64,000 nucleotides of DNA, from the NCBI RefSeq assembly GCF_001625445.1, contig NZ_LWHG01000011.1, forward strand, positions 682,001 to 746,000. The letters run 5' to 3'. The stretch's first letter is position 1, and each line of letters opens with the position of its first letter. The notes below the pieces were generated by a model. It ran no database searches and was not told the DNA's origin. It saw only the letters and a program-made list of their open reading frames with translations. Of this stretch, positions 54,507 to 62,172 are shown piece after piece. The translations under genes and the position numbers were made by a program. This DNA is from Haladaptatus sp. R4. GTDB lineage: Archaea; Halobacteriota; Halobacteria; Halobacteriales; Haladaptataceae.

Positions 54507-54713
54507 ATCCTGAATCCAGTCTCGATTCAAGGTGACTAGTTGTTAGTCCTGCCAACGAGGGCTAAAACAGCATCCACATCAGAGCTCATCCATCAGTCGT
54601 ACTCGTACGCCCGCTTCTCGGTTTCTTCAACAGCGTCTGTCTTACCCATATCGATTGGTTTCATCTCGTTAGCGATGCTGTTTAGAGTGGTCCAGATTAA
54701 TTGTTGATGTAGG

Positions 54714-55550
54714 ATGGGAAAAGAGATGAATGAATACATCGTAAATCTGACTGGTTTAGAAGACTACAAAGAGTTCGTTGATTCATTTTCGATTGAACAC
54801 ACCGATGCGGCAACGCATAGAGCCCGAAGAATCACAAATAACACAAAATGGAGAGAGAGGACAGGTGTGGGTTTGATGTTATTAATGGTTATTTCTACCG
54901 TGCTCACGCTGTATAGTCATGATTTCGAAATAATATTAGCTGGCGCTCTTTTTATAGTATTTATTGTCGTGTTTGCCGATAATATACTTAATTCAGCATC
55001 AAGCTATCAAGCTCGAAAATCGGAGACAACAGATAAAGACCTCATATACTACGAATTTAATTGTGCTATACAAGACTACCAGAGTGAAGATTATAGGGAA
55101 GTCTACAACCATATGTCAAATATCAATTCCGTTATTAGAAGAGGGCAGAGAAAAAGACAGGGTCTTTCCTACCGATCATATCAGTGGTTTAGAATATACA
55201 TTACTGCCTTAGAAAAAGCGCAAGATAAAGAACAGGCAATATCAGAGACATTTGGGCGGTTTGCCGAAGAGCAGCTAAAGAATCTCATGAATAATCAAAC
55301 CGATTTGATAAGAGATATTGTTGATGAAATTGATTATGAAGAAGATAGTATTGAGATGAATGGAACATATAGGGCGATTCTAGATGTCTGGAAGACTTTC
55401 ACAACGTTCGTATCAAGTGGAATCCTTGTGGCAGTTCTCTCGATTATAGGCGGGGTTGTAGTCATATATGTATTCGATGAAAAGGCAATAGGGATCGCAA
55501 TCCCAAGCGTGATTCTATTGATGTATCAGATAAATCTTCAAGAGAAATAG
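54714..55550 (+). CDS. Unrecognised 278-aa membrane protein
   Basis: A soluble, charged front (residues 1-45), two adjacent helices (about 50-90, GVGLMLLMVISTVLTLYS and ILAGALFIVFIVVFADNIL), a long charged helical middle (YEFNCAIQDYQSEDYREVYN, RFAEEQLKNLMNNQTDLIRD) and two C-terminal helices (about 230-272). A/T-rich, so recently acquired. The start may be ATG 54714 or 54726. No family recognised; the layout resembles membrane-anchored effectors of defence modules, but this is only an impression. Confidence 0.65.
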   Translation: MGKEMNEYIVNLTGLEDYKEFVDSFSIEHTDAATHRARRITNNTKWRERTGVGLMLLMVISTVLTLYSHDFEIILAGALFIVFIVVFADNILNSASSYQARKSETTDKDLIYYEFNCAIQDYQSEDYREVYNHMSNINSVIRRGQRKRQGLSYRSYQWFRIYITALEKAQDKEQAISETFGRFAEEQLKNLMNNQTDLIRDIVDEIDYEEDSIEMNGTYRAILDVWKTFTTFVSSGILVAVLSIIGGVVVIYVFDEKAIGIAIPSVILLMYQINLQEK

Positions 55551-55772
55551 TATGCTCTGAAATGTATGGTGTCCAATAATTGAAAACATCTACATACGCC
55601 CTATTTTCGGTCACCACGACTGGATTACCCCCTATAGTCGTGTAGCGCTATCAATTCGCTGTTTTCGATCTCCGGCTGAAGAATGCATCTCTCCGATCTT
55701 TGCTCGCTACATGAAGAGCGCTTGCTTAACTGAACACGCTAAGAAAAGACGCCCTACGCCTTCTGTAGCCGC

Positions 55773-56012
55773 TTATACAGATACCACACCCAACCCGAAC
55801 GTCACACCGACCAGCAGCGGCCACGCATGCATCGGATCACCACCGCTCTCCGAGCGACGTATCGCCGTCACGTTCAGATACATGAAGTACGGGAGGTAGA
55901 GCACGCCTAGTGCGCCAGCGATGAGTCCCACCACGGAATTCGCGAGAATGTACGGTGGAAGGCCGTGGGTGATCAATCCCAAGCCGACGCCTCCAAGTGA
56001 CTCTCTCGGCAT
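55773..56012 (-). CDS. 79-aa membrane protein, probably 3' frameshifted
   Basis: LGLITHGLPPYILANSVVGL continues into IAGALGVLYLPYFMYLNVTA and a closing helix, DPMHAWPLLVGVTFGLGVV. As read it stops at 55773, but in another frame the codons run on with WYLYKRLQKA and stop at about 55740, a natural end for small haloarchaeal membrane proteins. The start ATG overlaps the divergent start at 56011, so the true start may be further in. Confidence 0.45.
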   Translation of the reverse strand: MPRESLGGVGLGLITHGLPPYILANSVVGLIAGALGVLYLPYFMYLNVTAIRRSESGGDPMHAWPLLVGVTFGLGVVSV

Positions 56013-56154
56013 GAATCGCTACATCGACGACCACTGTCCGACGTGCGGCCATCGTTTACTCCTCGGTGTGACTAACTCCAGTCACACGATTTGCCCTCGA
56101 TGCCAGTCTCAGCTGTGTAGGTGTGCTGGCGCAACTGTGTCTTGCGGTCCGTAA
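56011..56154 (+). CDS. 47-aa zinc-ribbon micro-protein
   Basis: MNRYIDDHCPTCGHRLLLGV is followed by TICPRCQSQLCRC and a short tail: two CxxC pairs plus further cysteines, a typical zinc ribbon of mobile elements. ATG 56011 is inside a longer frame from 55921, which lacks a better start. Likely part of a plus-strand cluster of short genes up to 56537. Confidence 0.65.
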   Translation: MNRYIDDHCPTCGHRLLLGVTNSSHTICPRCQSQLCRCAGATVSCGP

Positions 56155-56201
56155 CACCAAGGCGTGTCGATGACAACCACTCACCACGGGGTAGCATCAG
56201 T

Positions 56202-56458
56202 ATGAGCGAGAACGCGGCTACTGTTGTTCGTATGGTCGAGCACAATACGGACGAACAGAATCGAGAGACGATAGATCGCGACCTTATTGGTGTCATTGCA
56301 CGCCATCACGGCCGCTTTGACGGGACCGAGAACTCAACCTTGAAGATCAAATACCGATAGCAGCTGGTGGAAACGGTTACTATGTCATCGAAACCGAGGA
56401 CGAGCTCCAGCACTACATCGATAGCCTGGAAGGAAGGAAGGATGCTAAGTATTGCTGA
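56202..56458 (+). CDS. 85-aa hypothetical protein, one base missing
   Basis: From ATG 56202 reads MSENAATVVRMVEHNTDEQN to HHGRFD; the frame then stops at 56360. Adding one base at 56320-56325 (GACGGG to GACCGGG) continues it as DRELNLEDQIPIAAGGNGYY and VIETEDELQHYIDSLEGRKD to the TGA at 56456-56458. The spliced reading is typical haloarchaeal coding DNA. Function unknown, small acidic protein. The next ORF starts inside its last codons. Confidence 0.6.
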
Positions 56459-56537
56459 CCGGAAGTACGGCGTCCGCAGAGCGACGCAAGCATGGGATGG
56501 TGAAATTGAGCCCTCTGATGATCTCGACTTTCTCTAA
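56442..56537 (+). CDS. 31-aa micro-protein overlapping the previous gene
   Basis: ATG 56442 gives MLSIADRKYGVRRATQAWDG and ends EIEPSDDLDFL, TAA 56535-56537. It overlaps the upstream gene by 17 nt in another frame. The acidic C-terminus with a Trp-Asp-Gly...Pro-Ser-Asp-Asp-Leu phrase is common in haloarchaeal short proteins. Tentative. Confidence 0.5.
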   Translation: MLSIADRKYGVRRATQAWDGEIEPSDDLDFL

Positions 56538-56559
56538 TTCAGAGTGAAGTGAAACCAAA

Positions 56560-56841
56560 TTAGTGCTCTCTATTCCCGACTTCCCAATTCGTCTTGGCTT
56601 CAACCGGAAGCTCGTCAGTATCCAGCAGTTCCGCGATCTCTTCCGCCGTCACACTTCCCTGTTGTTCGGCTTTCTCCATCAGCTCGACGAACGCACCGTT
56701 CGGGACGGCAGCAGTGTCACCTCGCATCTGGAGATAGAACTCGGCGGCGCGATCGAGCGCCTTACTCTTCGTCTTCTCACCGGTCGCCTCGAGGAGATAC
56801 TCCATCCGTCGTTCCCGCGTATCGGTCATTCGGAGACGCAT
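56560..56841 (-). CDS. 93-aa haloarchaeal protein, antitoxin-like appearance
   Basis: ATG 56841 opens MRLRMTDTRERRMEYLLEAT; then SKALDRAAEFYLQMRGDTAA and SVTAEEIAELLDTDELPVEA to the end VGNREH. The front is a short ribbon-helix-helix-like region (basic strand, then two helices), which suggests DNA binding or an antitoxin role; no toxin gene is evident beside it. The longer frame to 56892 adds a non-conserved head. Convergent with the small plus-strand cluster. Confidence 0.6.
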   Translation of the reverse strand: MRLRMTDTRERRMEYLLEATGEKTKSKALDRAAEFYLQMRGDTAAVPNGAFVELMEKAEQQGSVTAEEIAELLDTDELPVEAKTNWEVGNREH

Positions 56842-56899
56842 ATTTTTGCACACGTCCCCCCGAAACCTAGTTTCATCGGGTAACTGGAACAATGATCAT

Positions 56900-57121
56900 T
56901 TATAAAGAACCCTGAGAATCGCTCGATCCGTCTCGTCGAATCGAGTTCGCTCCGATCGCGACCAGCCGGTTTTGCACACGGCAGTCCGAGTAAACGTGTG
57001 CAATTTTGCGGATTCGTTTCTCGCGTTCTACAACCCCCAGGAGAACGTCAGAAAAATCTTCATTCACGCGGTATCGAACTTCTAAGTGGAAGTAGACAAT
57101 CCTCGGCTCCCTTGTCTCCAT
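56900..57121 (-). CDS. 73-aa hypothetical protein, doubtful
   Basis: Reads METREPRIVYFHLEVRYRVN to SDSQGSL; it has plausible codons (VNEDFSDVLLGVVEREKRI) but no recognised family or start signal. It lies upstream of and on the same strand as the 93-aa gene, so the two could be a pair. Confidence 0.35.
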   Translation of the reverse strand: METREPRIVYFHLEVRYRVNEDFSDVLLGVVEREKRIRKIAHVYSDCRVQNRLVAIGANSIRRDGSSDSQGSL

Positions 57122-57477
57122 TTATGCGCCGCATTTCTAAGCCGCAACCTAAACTATGTGTATCTCTATACTAATACACTATTGGCAACTTGGTGCAGTA
57201 CACTAAGTAGCGATGCTGGTAGCTAAGTACAGACAATTGATCTCCGAACCTTCTTTATTGAATATCAAAGTTACACGATGATATGCTCCTAACTCTCTTT
57301 AGTTCCAATCAGCACACGTTTATCCCCATTTATTCAACCGTGTCTGATGATCTCCTTATGACAAGATAATTCTCGTAATACCAGTCTGGGAGACCTGCAG
57401 AAATCTTAACAATGGTGTCATGACATCATATAATGACATAAAGCTATACTTATAGTGCTAACACTTGTGATGGATGT
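57122..57477. other. A/T-rich gap with palindromes
   Basis: No gene seen. Just before the next gene are a 10-bp palindrome TGTCATGACA (about 57416-57425) and ATAATGACATAA, plus an A/T-rich promoter block; this is probably the control region of the 57478 unit. Confidence 0.45.
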
Positions 57478-58385
57478 ATGGGGAAATCACACATTCTCAT
57501 GCGGAAGGTCAATCAGGTCAAGCCCGACAACTATGAGGAGATTCTTCAAATCAATGCGCCAAACGGAGGTCTTTCGGGCGAGGTACAGACTATTGCGATA
57601 ACACATGTATTAAAAAAAGATGCTGAAATGTTAATTCAAGTAGATGGTGGGGGTGTTGAAGGTGGTCTTCTCTGTTCTTCGCTCCGTGAATACGATTCTT
57701 CTGATCTCTCGTTGGGCATCTCATTTGAAGAAGAGTTAGTAATCACTGGAAAAAATATCGCTAAAAGTCCGGGTTCCTTTACTCAATTTTGGGTTATTTA
57801 CAGTGTTGATAAAGGAACTCTTCTCCCGAAAAGGTCAGAGACCACAAAACGACATGGAGTGGAGTATGAGAAGAAGTGGTTCAAAACTAAAGACGGAGTA
57901 GAATACTCCGTCGAAGTGCCTCGTGCTCTCGAGACTGTCTCCCGAACAATTGCTGATGAGGACACCGTCTTTAAAGAAAGGGATGAAGGCCGAATCACGG
58001 GTCGAGTAAAGGCCTATCTTCGAAGACAGGTTACTGAGGACGGTGGACATGATCTACCTTGGTATTATAATACTCCCAGCCAGCAGATGTCTACCAGTTT
58101 GATGATCAAGAACAAGACTGGGAATTAGAGCCTACTGACATCGAAGAAAAGCCAGAGTTATCTGTTACCCTACCTGGATCATCTCGGTCCATACTCACAG
58201 ACGACCAAATAAATTTGGAAGATGAGGGGGTGGAGACTGACGAAGACGAAGGAACAGAAAGCCAGATATTCTCATTTGAATTCAATTTCTATGATACAAA
58301 GATCCCAAACTACCAGGGCCCACTCGAATTAAAAGCGACATTTGAAGAAGCTGAAAACATCCCAGCTATCATTCACTTGGTCTAA
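57478..58385 (+). CDS. Unrecognised 302-aa protein, one base missing
   Basis: From ATG 57478 the protein begins MGKSHILMRKVNQVKPDNYE, contains VEGGLLCSSLREYDSSDLSL and continues to YYNTP, then loses its frame at CCC 58075-58077. One extra C gives QPADVYQFDDQEQDWELEPT and an acidic tail (EDEGVETDEDEGTES) ending IPAIIHLV at TAA 58383-58385. No transmembrane helix or known motif; the middle (SETTKRHGVEYEKKWFKTKD) is basic. It overlaps the next ATG by one base. A/T-rich, so likely recently acquired. Confidence 0.6.
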
Positions 58386-58621
58386 TGGTCACTGAAACTA
58401 CGCTTAAACTGGTCGGAGATTTTTGTCTCTTCTTTGCAGCAACAATTCCACTCGCCGCGCAAGTAATTGGTACGAAATTTGTCGATAAACCAATACCAGG
58501 ACGATCGGAGGAGTATATTGATAAGTATGATGGATTACATGGTGGGGTTCTGATTATGGATGTGCTGTTTGCTGCTGCTGGACTGTTTATTAAAATCCTT
58601 ATTTACGTTCAAGGACCCTAA
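58385..58621 (+). CDS. 78-aa two-TM membrane protein, partner of 57478
   Basis: Helices FCLFFAATIPLAAQVIGTKF (about residues 13-32) and GVLIMDVLFAAAGLFIKILI (about 54-73) with a hydrophilic loop. Its ATG shares a base with the upstream stop (TAATG), a coupled pair. No family recognised; a small membrane subunit next to a soluble acidic protein. Confidence 0.62.
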   Translation: MVTETTLKLVGDFCLFFAATIPLAAQVIGTKFVDKPIPGRSEEYIDKYDGLHGGVLIMDVLFAAAGLFIKILIYVQGP

Positions 58622-58624
58622 CAA

Positions 58625-58729
58625 ATGAGTGAGCTTACTGGTTTGCTGGATCGAAAAATATCTCATCAGTATTTAACTGTATTATTTTCATTCATATGGT
58701 GGATGGTATTGCGGTTCCCTTCTATATGA
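58625..58729 (+). CDS. 34-aa hydrophobic micro-protein, tentative
   Basis: ATG 58625 is 3 nt after the preceding stop and opens MSELTGLLDRKISHQYLTVL, closing FIWWMVLRFPSI. A single membrane helix. Could be the third member of the 57478 unit; also possibly a chance frame. Confidence 0.35.
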   Translation: MSELTGLLDRKISHQYLTVLFSFIWWMVLRFPSI

Positions 58730-58865
58730 ATTTGGTATTGTGGATGCTTCTACAGGGGCAAAAAAAGATAGCAAACATACTGAACGGCTAACAGAGGTCG
58801 TGGTTTCGTTTTTCCCTGAAATTCCATGCCCACCCTTTAACCCTCATTTTTCGGAACCACCACTT

Positions 58866-60113
58866 ATGACCGCTGACCCGGCTGGCTCTATCGAGAGATT
58901 GCGCAACCGCGTCGAAAGATCAGACACGATTACCCCACAAGATCGAGAGAACATCCTCGCGTTCAGTAATCGAATGGCACTACTTCGAAGCGAATACTCC
59001 GACCAACGCCACGAGAAACTGCTCGGCCATATCACTCGAATGGCTGAACAGATCGAGGACATCAGCGATGCGCTCGATGATCGGAAGAAAGCCGAGGACG
59101 TCGTCCGCTGGATCAACCGCAACTACGACAACGAAGAGACGAACAAGGACTACCGGATTGCGTTTCGTGTATTTGCCAAACGTGTCACCGACGGTGATGA
59201 TACGCCGGACAGCATCGATTGGATTCCTTCCGGCTACTCGAACAACTACGATCCGGCACCGAACCCGAAGAACATGCTCCGGTGGGAAGGAGACATTCTC
59301 CCGATGGTCAAGGGAACGCGCAATTCTCGTGACGCTGCTCTCGTCACGGTCGCTTGGGATTCCGGCGCACGTCCTGGTGAGCTACAATCGCTCACCGTCG
59401 GCGACGTCACAGACTACAAACACGGACTCCAAGTCACGGTTGAGGGAAAAACCGGTCAGCGAACCGTCTCGCTAATTCCGAGTGTGCCTTATCTTCAGCG
59501 TTGGTTAACCGACCATCCTGATTCGGGCGATCCGAATGCACCTCTATGGAGTAAGCTCTCTTCCCCGGATCAACTCTCAAATCGGATGCTACGAAAGGCG
59601 CTGAACAGCGCGGCAGACCGAGCAGGTGTGAAGAAGCCCGTAAATCTCACCAATTTCCGAAAATCGTCGGCCTCGTACCTTGCGAGCCAAAATGTGAACC
59701 AGGCACATCTGGAGGATCACCATGGCTGGACTCGTGGGAGCAAAGTCGCTGCACGTTATGTATCGGTATTCGGTGGAGACAGTGACCGGGAGATCGCCCG
59801 CGCACATGGACTCGATGTCGGGGAAGATGAACCGGATCCGATTGCTCCATTAGAATGTCCCCGCTGTAAGCGAGAAACACCGCGCCAGGAGGAGTTTTGT
59901 GTTTGGTGTGGACAAGCAGTTGAACCCGGTGCTATCGAGACGATGGAGAATGATCAGCGAGAAACACGAGCTGCGTTACTTCGGCTTGCACAAGAGGATC
60001 CCAAGCTACTTGATAGAGTCGAGCAGCTACAGGATGTTATGGCCCTTACGGACGAACACCCAGACCTCCTTCCTGATGCTCAGCGATTCGTGAACACGCT
60101 TCGCGAGGACTAA
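58866..60113 (+). CDS. int: Tyrosine recombinase/integrase with C-terminal zinc ribbon
   Basis: A 415-aa site-specific recombinase that probably integrates and excises the surrounding element. ATG 58866 (MTADPAGSIERLRNRVERSD); the frame to 58740 adds a non-homologous head. A helical core-binding region (about 1-140) precedes the catalytic part with Arg in ARPGELQSLTVGDVTDYKH, the second box VNLTNFRKSSASYLAS (where HxxR is replaced by a TNFR-type box), His in LEDHHGWTRGSKVAAR and the nucleophile Tyr in RYVSVFGGD. A zinc ribbon CPRCKRETP ... CVWCGQ follows, with a helical tail. G+C is higher than its neighbours. Confidence 0.9.
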   Translation: MTADPAGSIERLRNRVERSDTITPQDRENILAFSNRMALLRSEYSDQRHEKLLGHITRMAEQIEDISDALDDRKKAEDVVRWINRNYDNEETNKDYRIAFRVFAKRVTDGDDTPDSIDWIPSGYSNNYDPAPNPKNMLRWEGDILPMVKGTRNSRDAALVTVAWDSGARPGELQSLTVGDVTDYKHGLQVTVEGKTGQRTVSLIPSVPYLQRWLTDHPDSGDPNAPLWSKLSSPDQLSNRMLRKALNSAADRAGVKKPVNLTNFRKSSASYLASQNVNQAHLEDHHGWTRGSKVAARYVSVFGGDSDREIARAHGLDVGEDEPDPIAPLECPRCKRETPRQEEFCVWCGQAVEPGAIETMENDQRETRAALLRLAQEDPKLLDRVEQLQDVMALTDEHPDLLPDAQRFVNTLRED

Positions 60114-60376
60114 AATCGGACACCGTACGTCGAAGTCGTTTTTTCGAAGGGGTCGAGCCGGTCGTGTCAAGGAAGATTCAAATTTGTCTCCCTGTCGATA
60201 TGTTGTAGTTAACATCTTCTATGATCCCTGAATTTTGCATATGGGTTTGATGGCTGGTTGTACAATTCGGAGGCTTGTCTTCCCTCGTTTAATGATCAGC
60301 AGATGACACACACAAACCACCTTCCACAAGGGACTATCGAGTAAGTGTTAAGTCAGTTGGATTACCTAATTTAGGT

Positions 60377-60541
60377 GTGGCAAAAGCCAAACAGATTGAA
60401 TTGAGGAAGAATCAACAAGAACGATTCAAACGGGCAAAGATGGCGTTACAACACGATTTGAACGGCCTTGACCTCAATGATAGCAAGACTGTGGAACTGT
60501 TGGAAGAACATTATTTCGTCGAGGGTTCCAGCGATGAGTGA
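60377..60541 (+). CDS. 54-aa helical micro-protein
   Basis: GTG 60377 opens MAKAKQIELRKNQQERFKRA, a strongly basic amphipathic helix, then LNGLDLNDSKTVELLEEHYF and SSDE. Overlaps the next gene by 8 nt (ATG 60534). Lies 263 nt after the integrase. No family recognised; small basic helical proteins of this type often act with element-borne recombinases or as regulators. Confidence 0.55.
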   Translation: MAKAKQIELRKNQQERFKRAKMALQHDLNGLDLNDSKTVELLEEHYFVEGSSDE

Positions 60542-60704
60542 ATCTATTGGTGTTGAACGGAAAGGGCCGTTAGTGCGGTCATCCCCACCTGTGGCATTCG
60601 AATTTGAATTAGGTTCGTGCCAGCGTTGGACGGATGCGGACACAGACGCGATGGCAGTCAATATTGGCAGACATTTTCTTTCGGAGGGAATTGAACTTGC
60701 ATGA
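60534..60704 (+). CDS. 56-aa hypothetical protein
   Basis: ATG 60534 within the end of the previous gene, MSESIGVERKGPLVRSSPPV, then AFEFELGSCQRWTDADTDAM and GRHFLSEGIELA, TGA at 60702-60704. Start-stop overlap with its upstream neighbour supports both. Function unknown. Confidence 0.55.
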   Translation: MSESIGVERKGPLVRSSPPVAFEFELGSCQRWTDADTDAMAVNIGRHFLSEGIELA

Positions 60705-60778
60705 TATATAGTTCGACTCGGGTGGTTCTGACTCACTGCCGCTGAACGGTATAATGAGAAGTTCAAACCTGACACCAC

Positions 60779-60797
60779 GGATTTAGGCGCTAAATCC
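60779..60797. promoter_or_regulatory. 19-bp palindrome before the 60856 gene
   Basis: GGATTTAG (60779-60786) and CTAAATCC (60790-60797) flank GCG as an 8-bp perfect inverted repeat, 60-75 nt before ATG 60856. Suits a dimeric regulator of that gene. Confidence 0.4.
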
Positions 60798-60855
60798 ATG
60801 ATACAGATCTCTCGAAGGCATAAATTCATTAGTTCTAACTATAATACACTGTATC

Positions 60856-61092
60856 ATGGCTCATGAGTGGATCAATCCAGACGGCCCATTCAAATCGTTG
60901 AGGAACCTACTTGGTGCGCTTCTCTTCTTAGGTTTTGGCTTGGGCGTTTTCACTCTATTCGCACCTGCATCGATGGGTGGGGATGACGGTGTGATTTTCC
61001 TCCTGATGCTGTTCATCATCGGACCTGGTATATTGGTACTTATCGGTGCGGCTTGGGTCATCGATAACATTCTCTCGTACATGAAGGGCTGA
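60856..61092 (+). CDS. 78-aa two-TM membrane protein
   Basis: LLGALLFLGFGLGVFTLFAP and GVIFLLMLFIIGPGILVLIG are two hydrophobic helices; the ends are hydrophilic (WINPDGPFKSLR, YMKG). ATG 60856. A palindrome precedes it. Function unknown; small membrane proteins are frequent in haloarchaeal proviruses. Confidence 0.62.
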   Translation: MAHEWINPDGPFKSLRNLLGALLFLGFGLGVFTLFAPASMGGDDGVIFLLMLFIIGPGILVLIGAAWVIDNILSYMKG

Positions 61093-61235
61093 TGAATTGC
61101 TGGCGGAACCGTACACTTCGAATTAGGACGAAAGAGAGAATCGAGACAATGGCACAACAAGATTCAGACACTAATTCACCCGGACGTAGTGTGCGGGCGT
61201 GACAGTAATATACCATAACACATTGGTTTCAAACG

Positions 61236-61403
61236 ATGACAGCCTATGTTTTACCAAGAGCAGACAGGTACCACATCTCGACTGACTGCGAAGTTATTCG
61301 AAACGCGAAAAGCGATCATTACGAGATTCCTATTAAGAGAGCAGAAATGCAGGGCCTTGATCTGTGTACGAAGTGCGAGTCAAGAGACCGATATAATATC
61401 TAA
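61236..61403 (+). CDS. 55-aa zinc-binding micro-protein
   Basis: ATG 61236 opens MTAYVLPRADRYHISTDCEV and ends MQGLDLCTKCESRDRYNI. His, Cys...Cys-x-x-Cys are spaced as in short metal-binding domains (HxSxxC...LCxxC). No homolog recognised; probably a DNA-binding or structural mini-domain of the element. Confidence 0.5.
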   Translation: MTAYVLPRADRYHISTDCEVIRNAKSDHYEIPIKRAEMQGLDLCTKCESRDRYNI

Positions 61404-61579
61404 GTACGGGTGATGAGACGATGACACAAACGTAACAGCAATTCTGATTACACGACTAAGCGGAATTTTCTCACGGTCTGATCCTGTCTTTTCTTAATGA
61501 ATATAATCATGTTGAACAGTACTTAATAGAGGGTAAACTGACACCAGGACGAGGCACGACCTCAACCCCACCCATCATC

Positions 61580-61801
61580 ATGTCAACACAACCACCGACG
61601 TTAGCCAACGACACCGAAGAACCATTGATGTCACTCACCGCCCAAAAACAAGGCGGCTCCATTGCCATCATCCTCCGCGCCGAAGGAGCCCGCGAAATCG
61701 GCCTGGAGCCGGGCGACCTCGACACCGGCGACTCCCTCAAATTCTTCTGCTCAAAATCCACCGTGTACGACGGCCGCCTGATCCTCGACCTCAAATCGTG
61801 A
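61580..61801 (+). CDS. 73-aa AbrB/SpoVT-like small protein
   Basis: The core LTAQKQGGSIAIILRAEGAR then EIGLEPGDLDTGDSLKFF has the swapped-hairpin beta fold spacing of AbrB-like transcription factors. The internal Met at residue 17 is an alternative start. Its stop overlaps the GTG of the next gene (61798), so they are coupled. DNA-binding is plausible but untested. Confidence 0.6.
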   Translation: MSTQPPTLANDTEEPLMSLTAQKQGGSIAIILRAEGAREIGLEPGDLDTGDSLKFFCSKSTVYDGRLILDLKS

Positions 61802-61914
61802 GGCTACGAAACCTCCCGGCAACCCTCCTTTTCCTCCTTGTCTACACCTTCGTAGTCGGCCCGCTCGTCCTGCTGGTCTACGTCGGCCACGCGATCGGCG
61901 TCCTCGACGAGTGA
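61798..61914 (+). CDS. 38-aa single-TM micro-protein
   Basis: GTG 61798 overlaps the stop of the previous gene and opens MRLRNLPATLLFLLVYTFVV, continuing GPLVLLVYVGHAIGVLDE, TGA 61912-61914. Nearly all of it is a hydrophobic hairpin or long helix. Small membrane peptides of this kind are coded in haloarchaeal virus structural regions. Confidence 0.55.
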   Translation: MRLRNLPATLLFLLVYTFVVGPLVLLVYVGHAIGVLDE

Positions 61915-62172
61915 CGCGCTGGTCACACGACTCTAATTTTCCCACGCGCACGCGAGAGAACCGCGACCGTCTCGCCACCCCTCGCGATCGGTCCGAAAAC
62001 GAGTGTGGTAACGCCGCGCCGATCGTGGTCATCACCGAGTCGGTCTCCCCCGTTGGACCAGAAGCGCCGAGCGGGGTGCCTCGCGTGTATAGTAATATGT
62101 CTTCTATCGGGTTGGTAATTGGTAGTCGGTCAAAAATCGCATGCAGGCGTTGCATTCGACGCTGAATGACGA

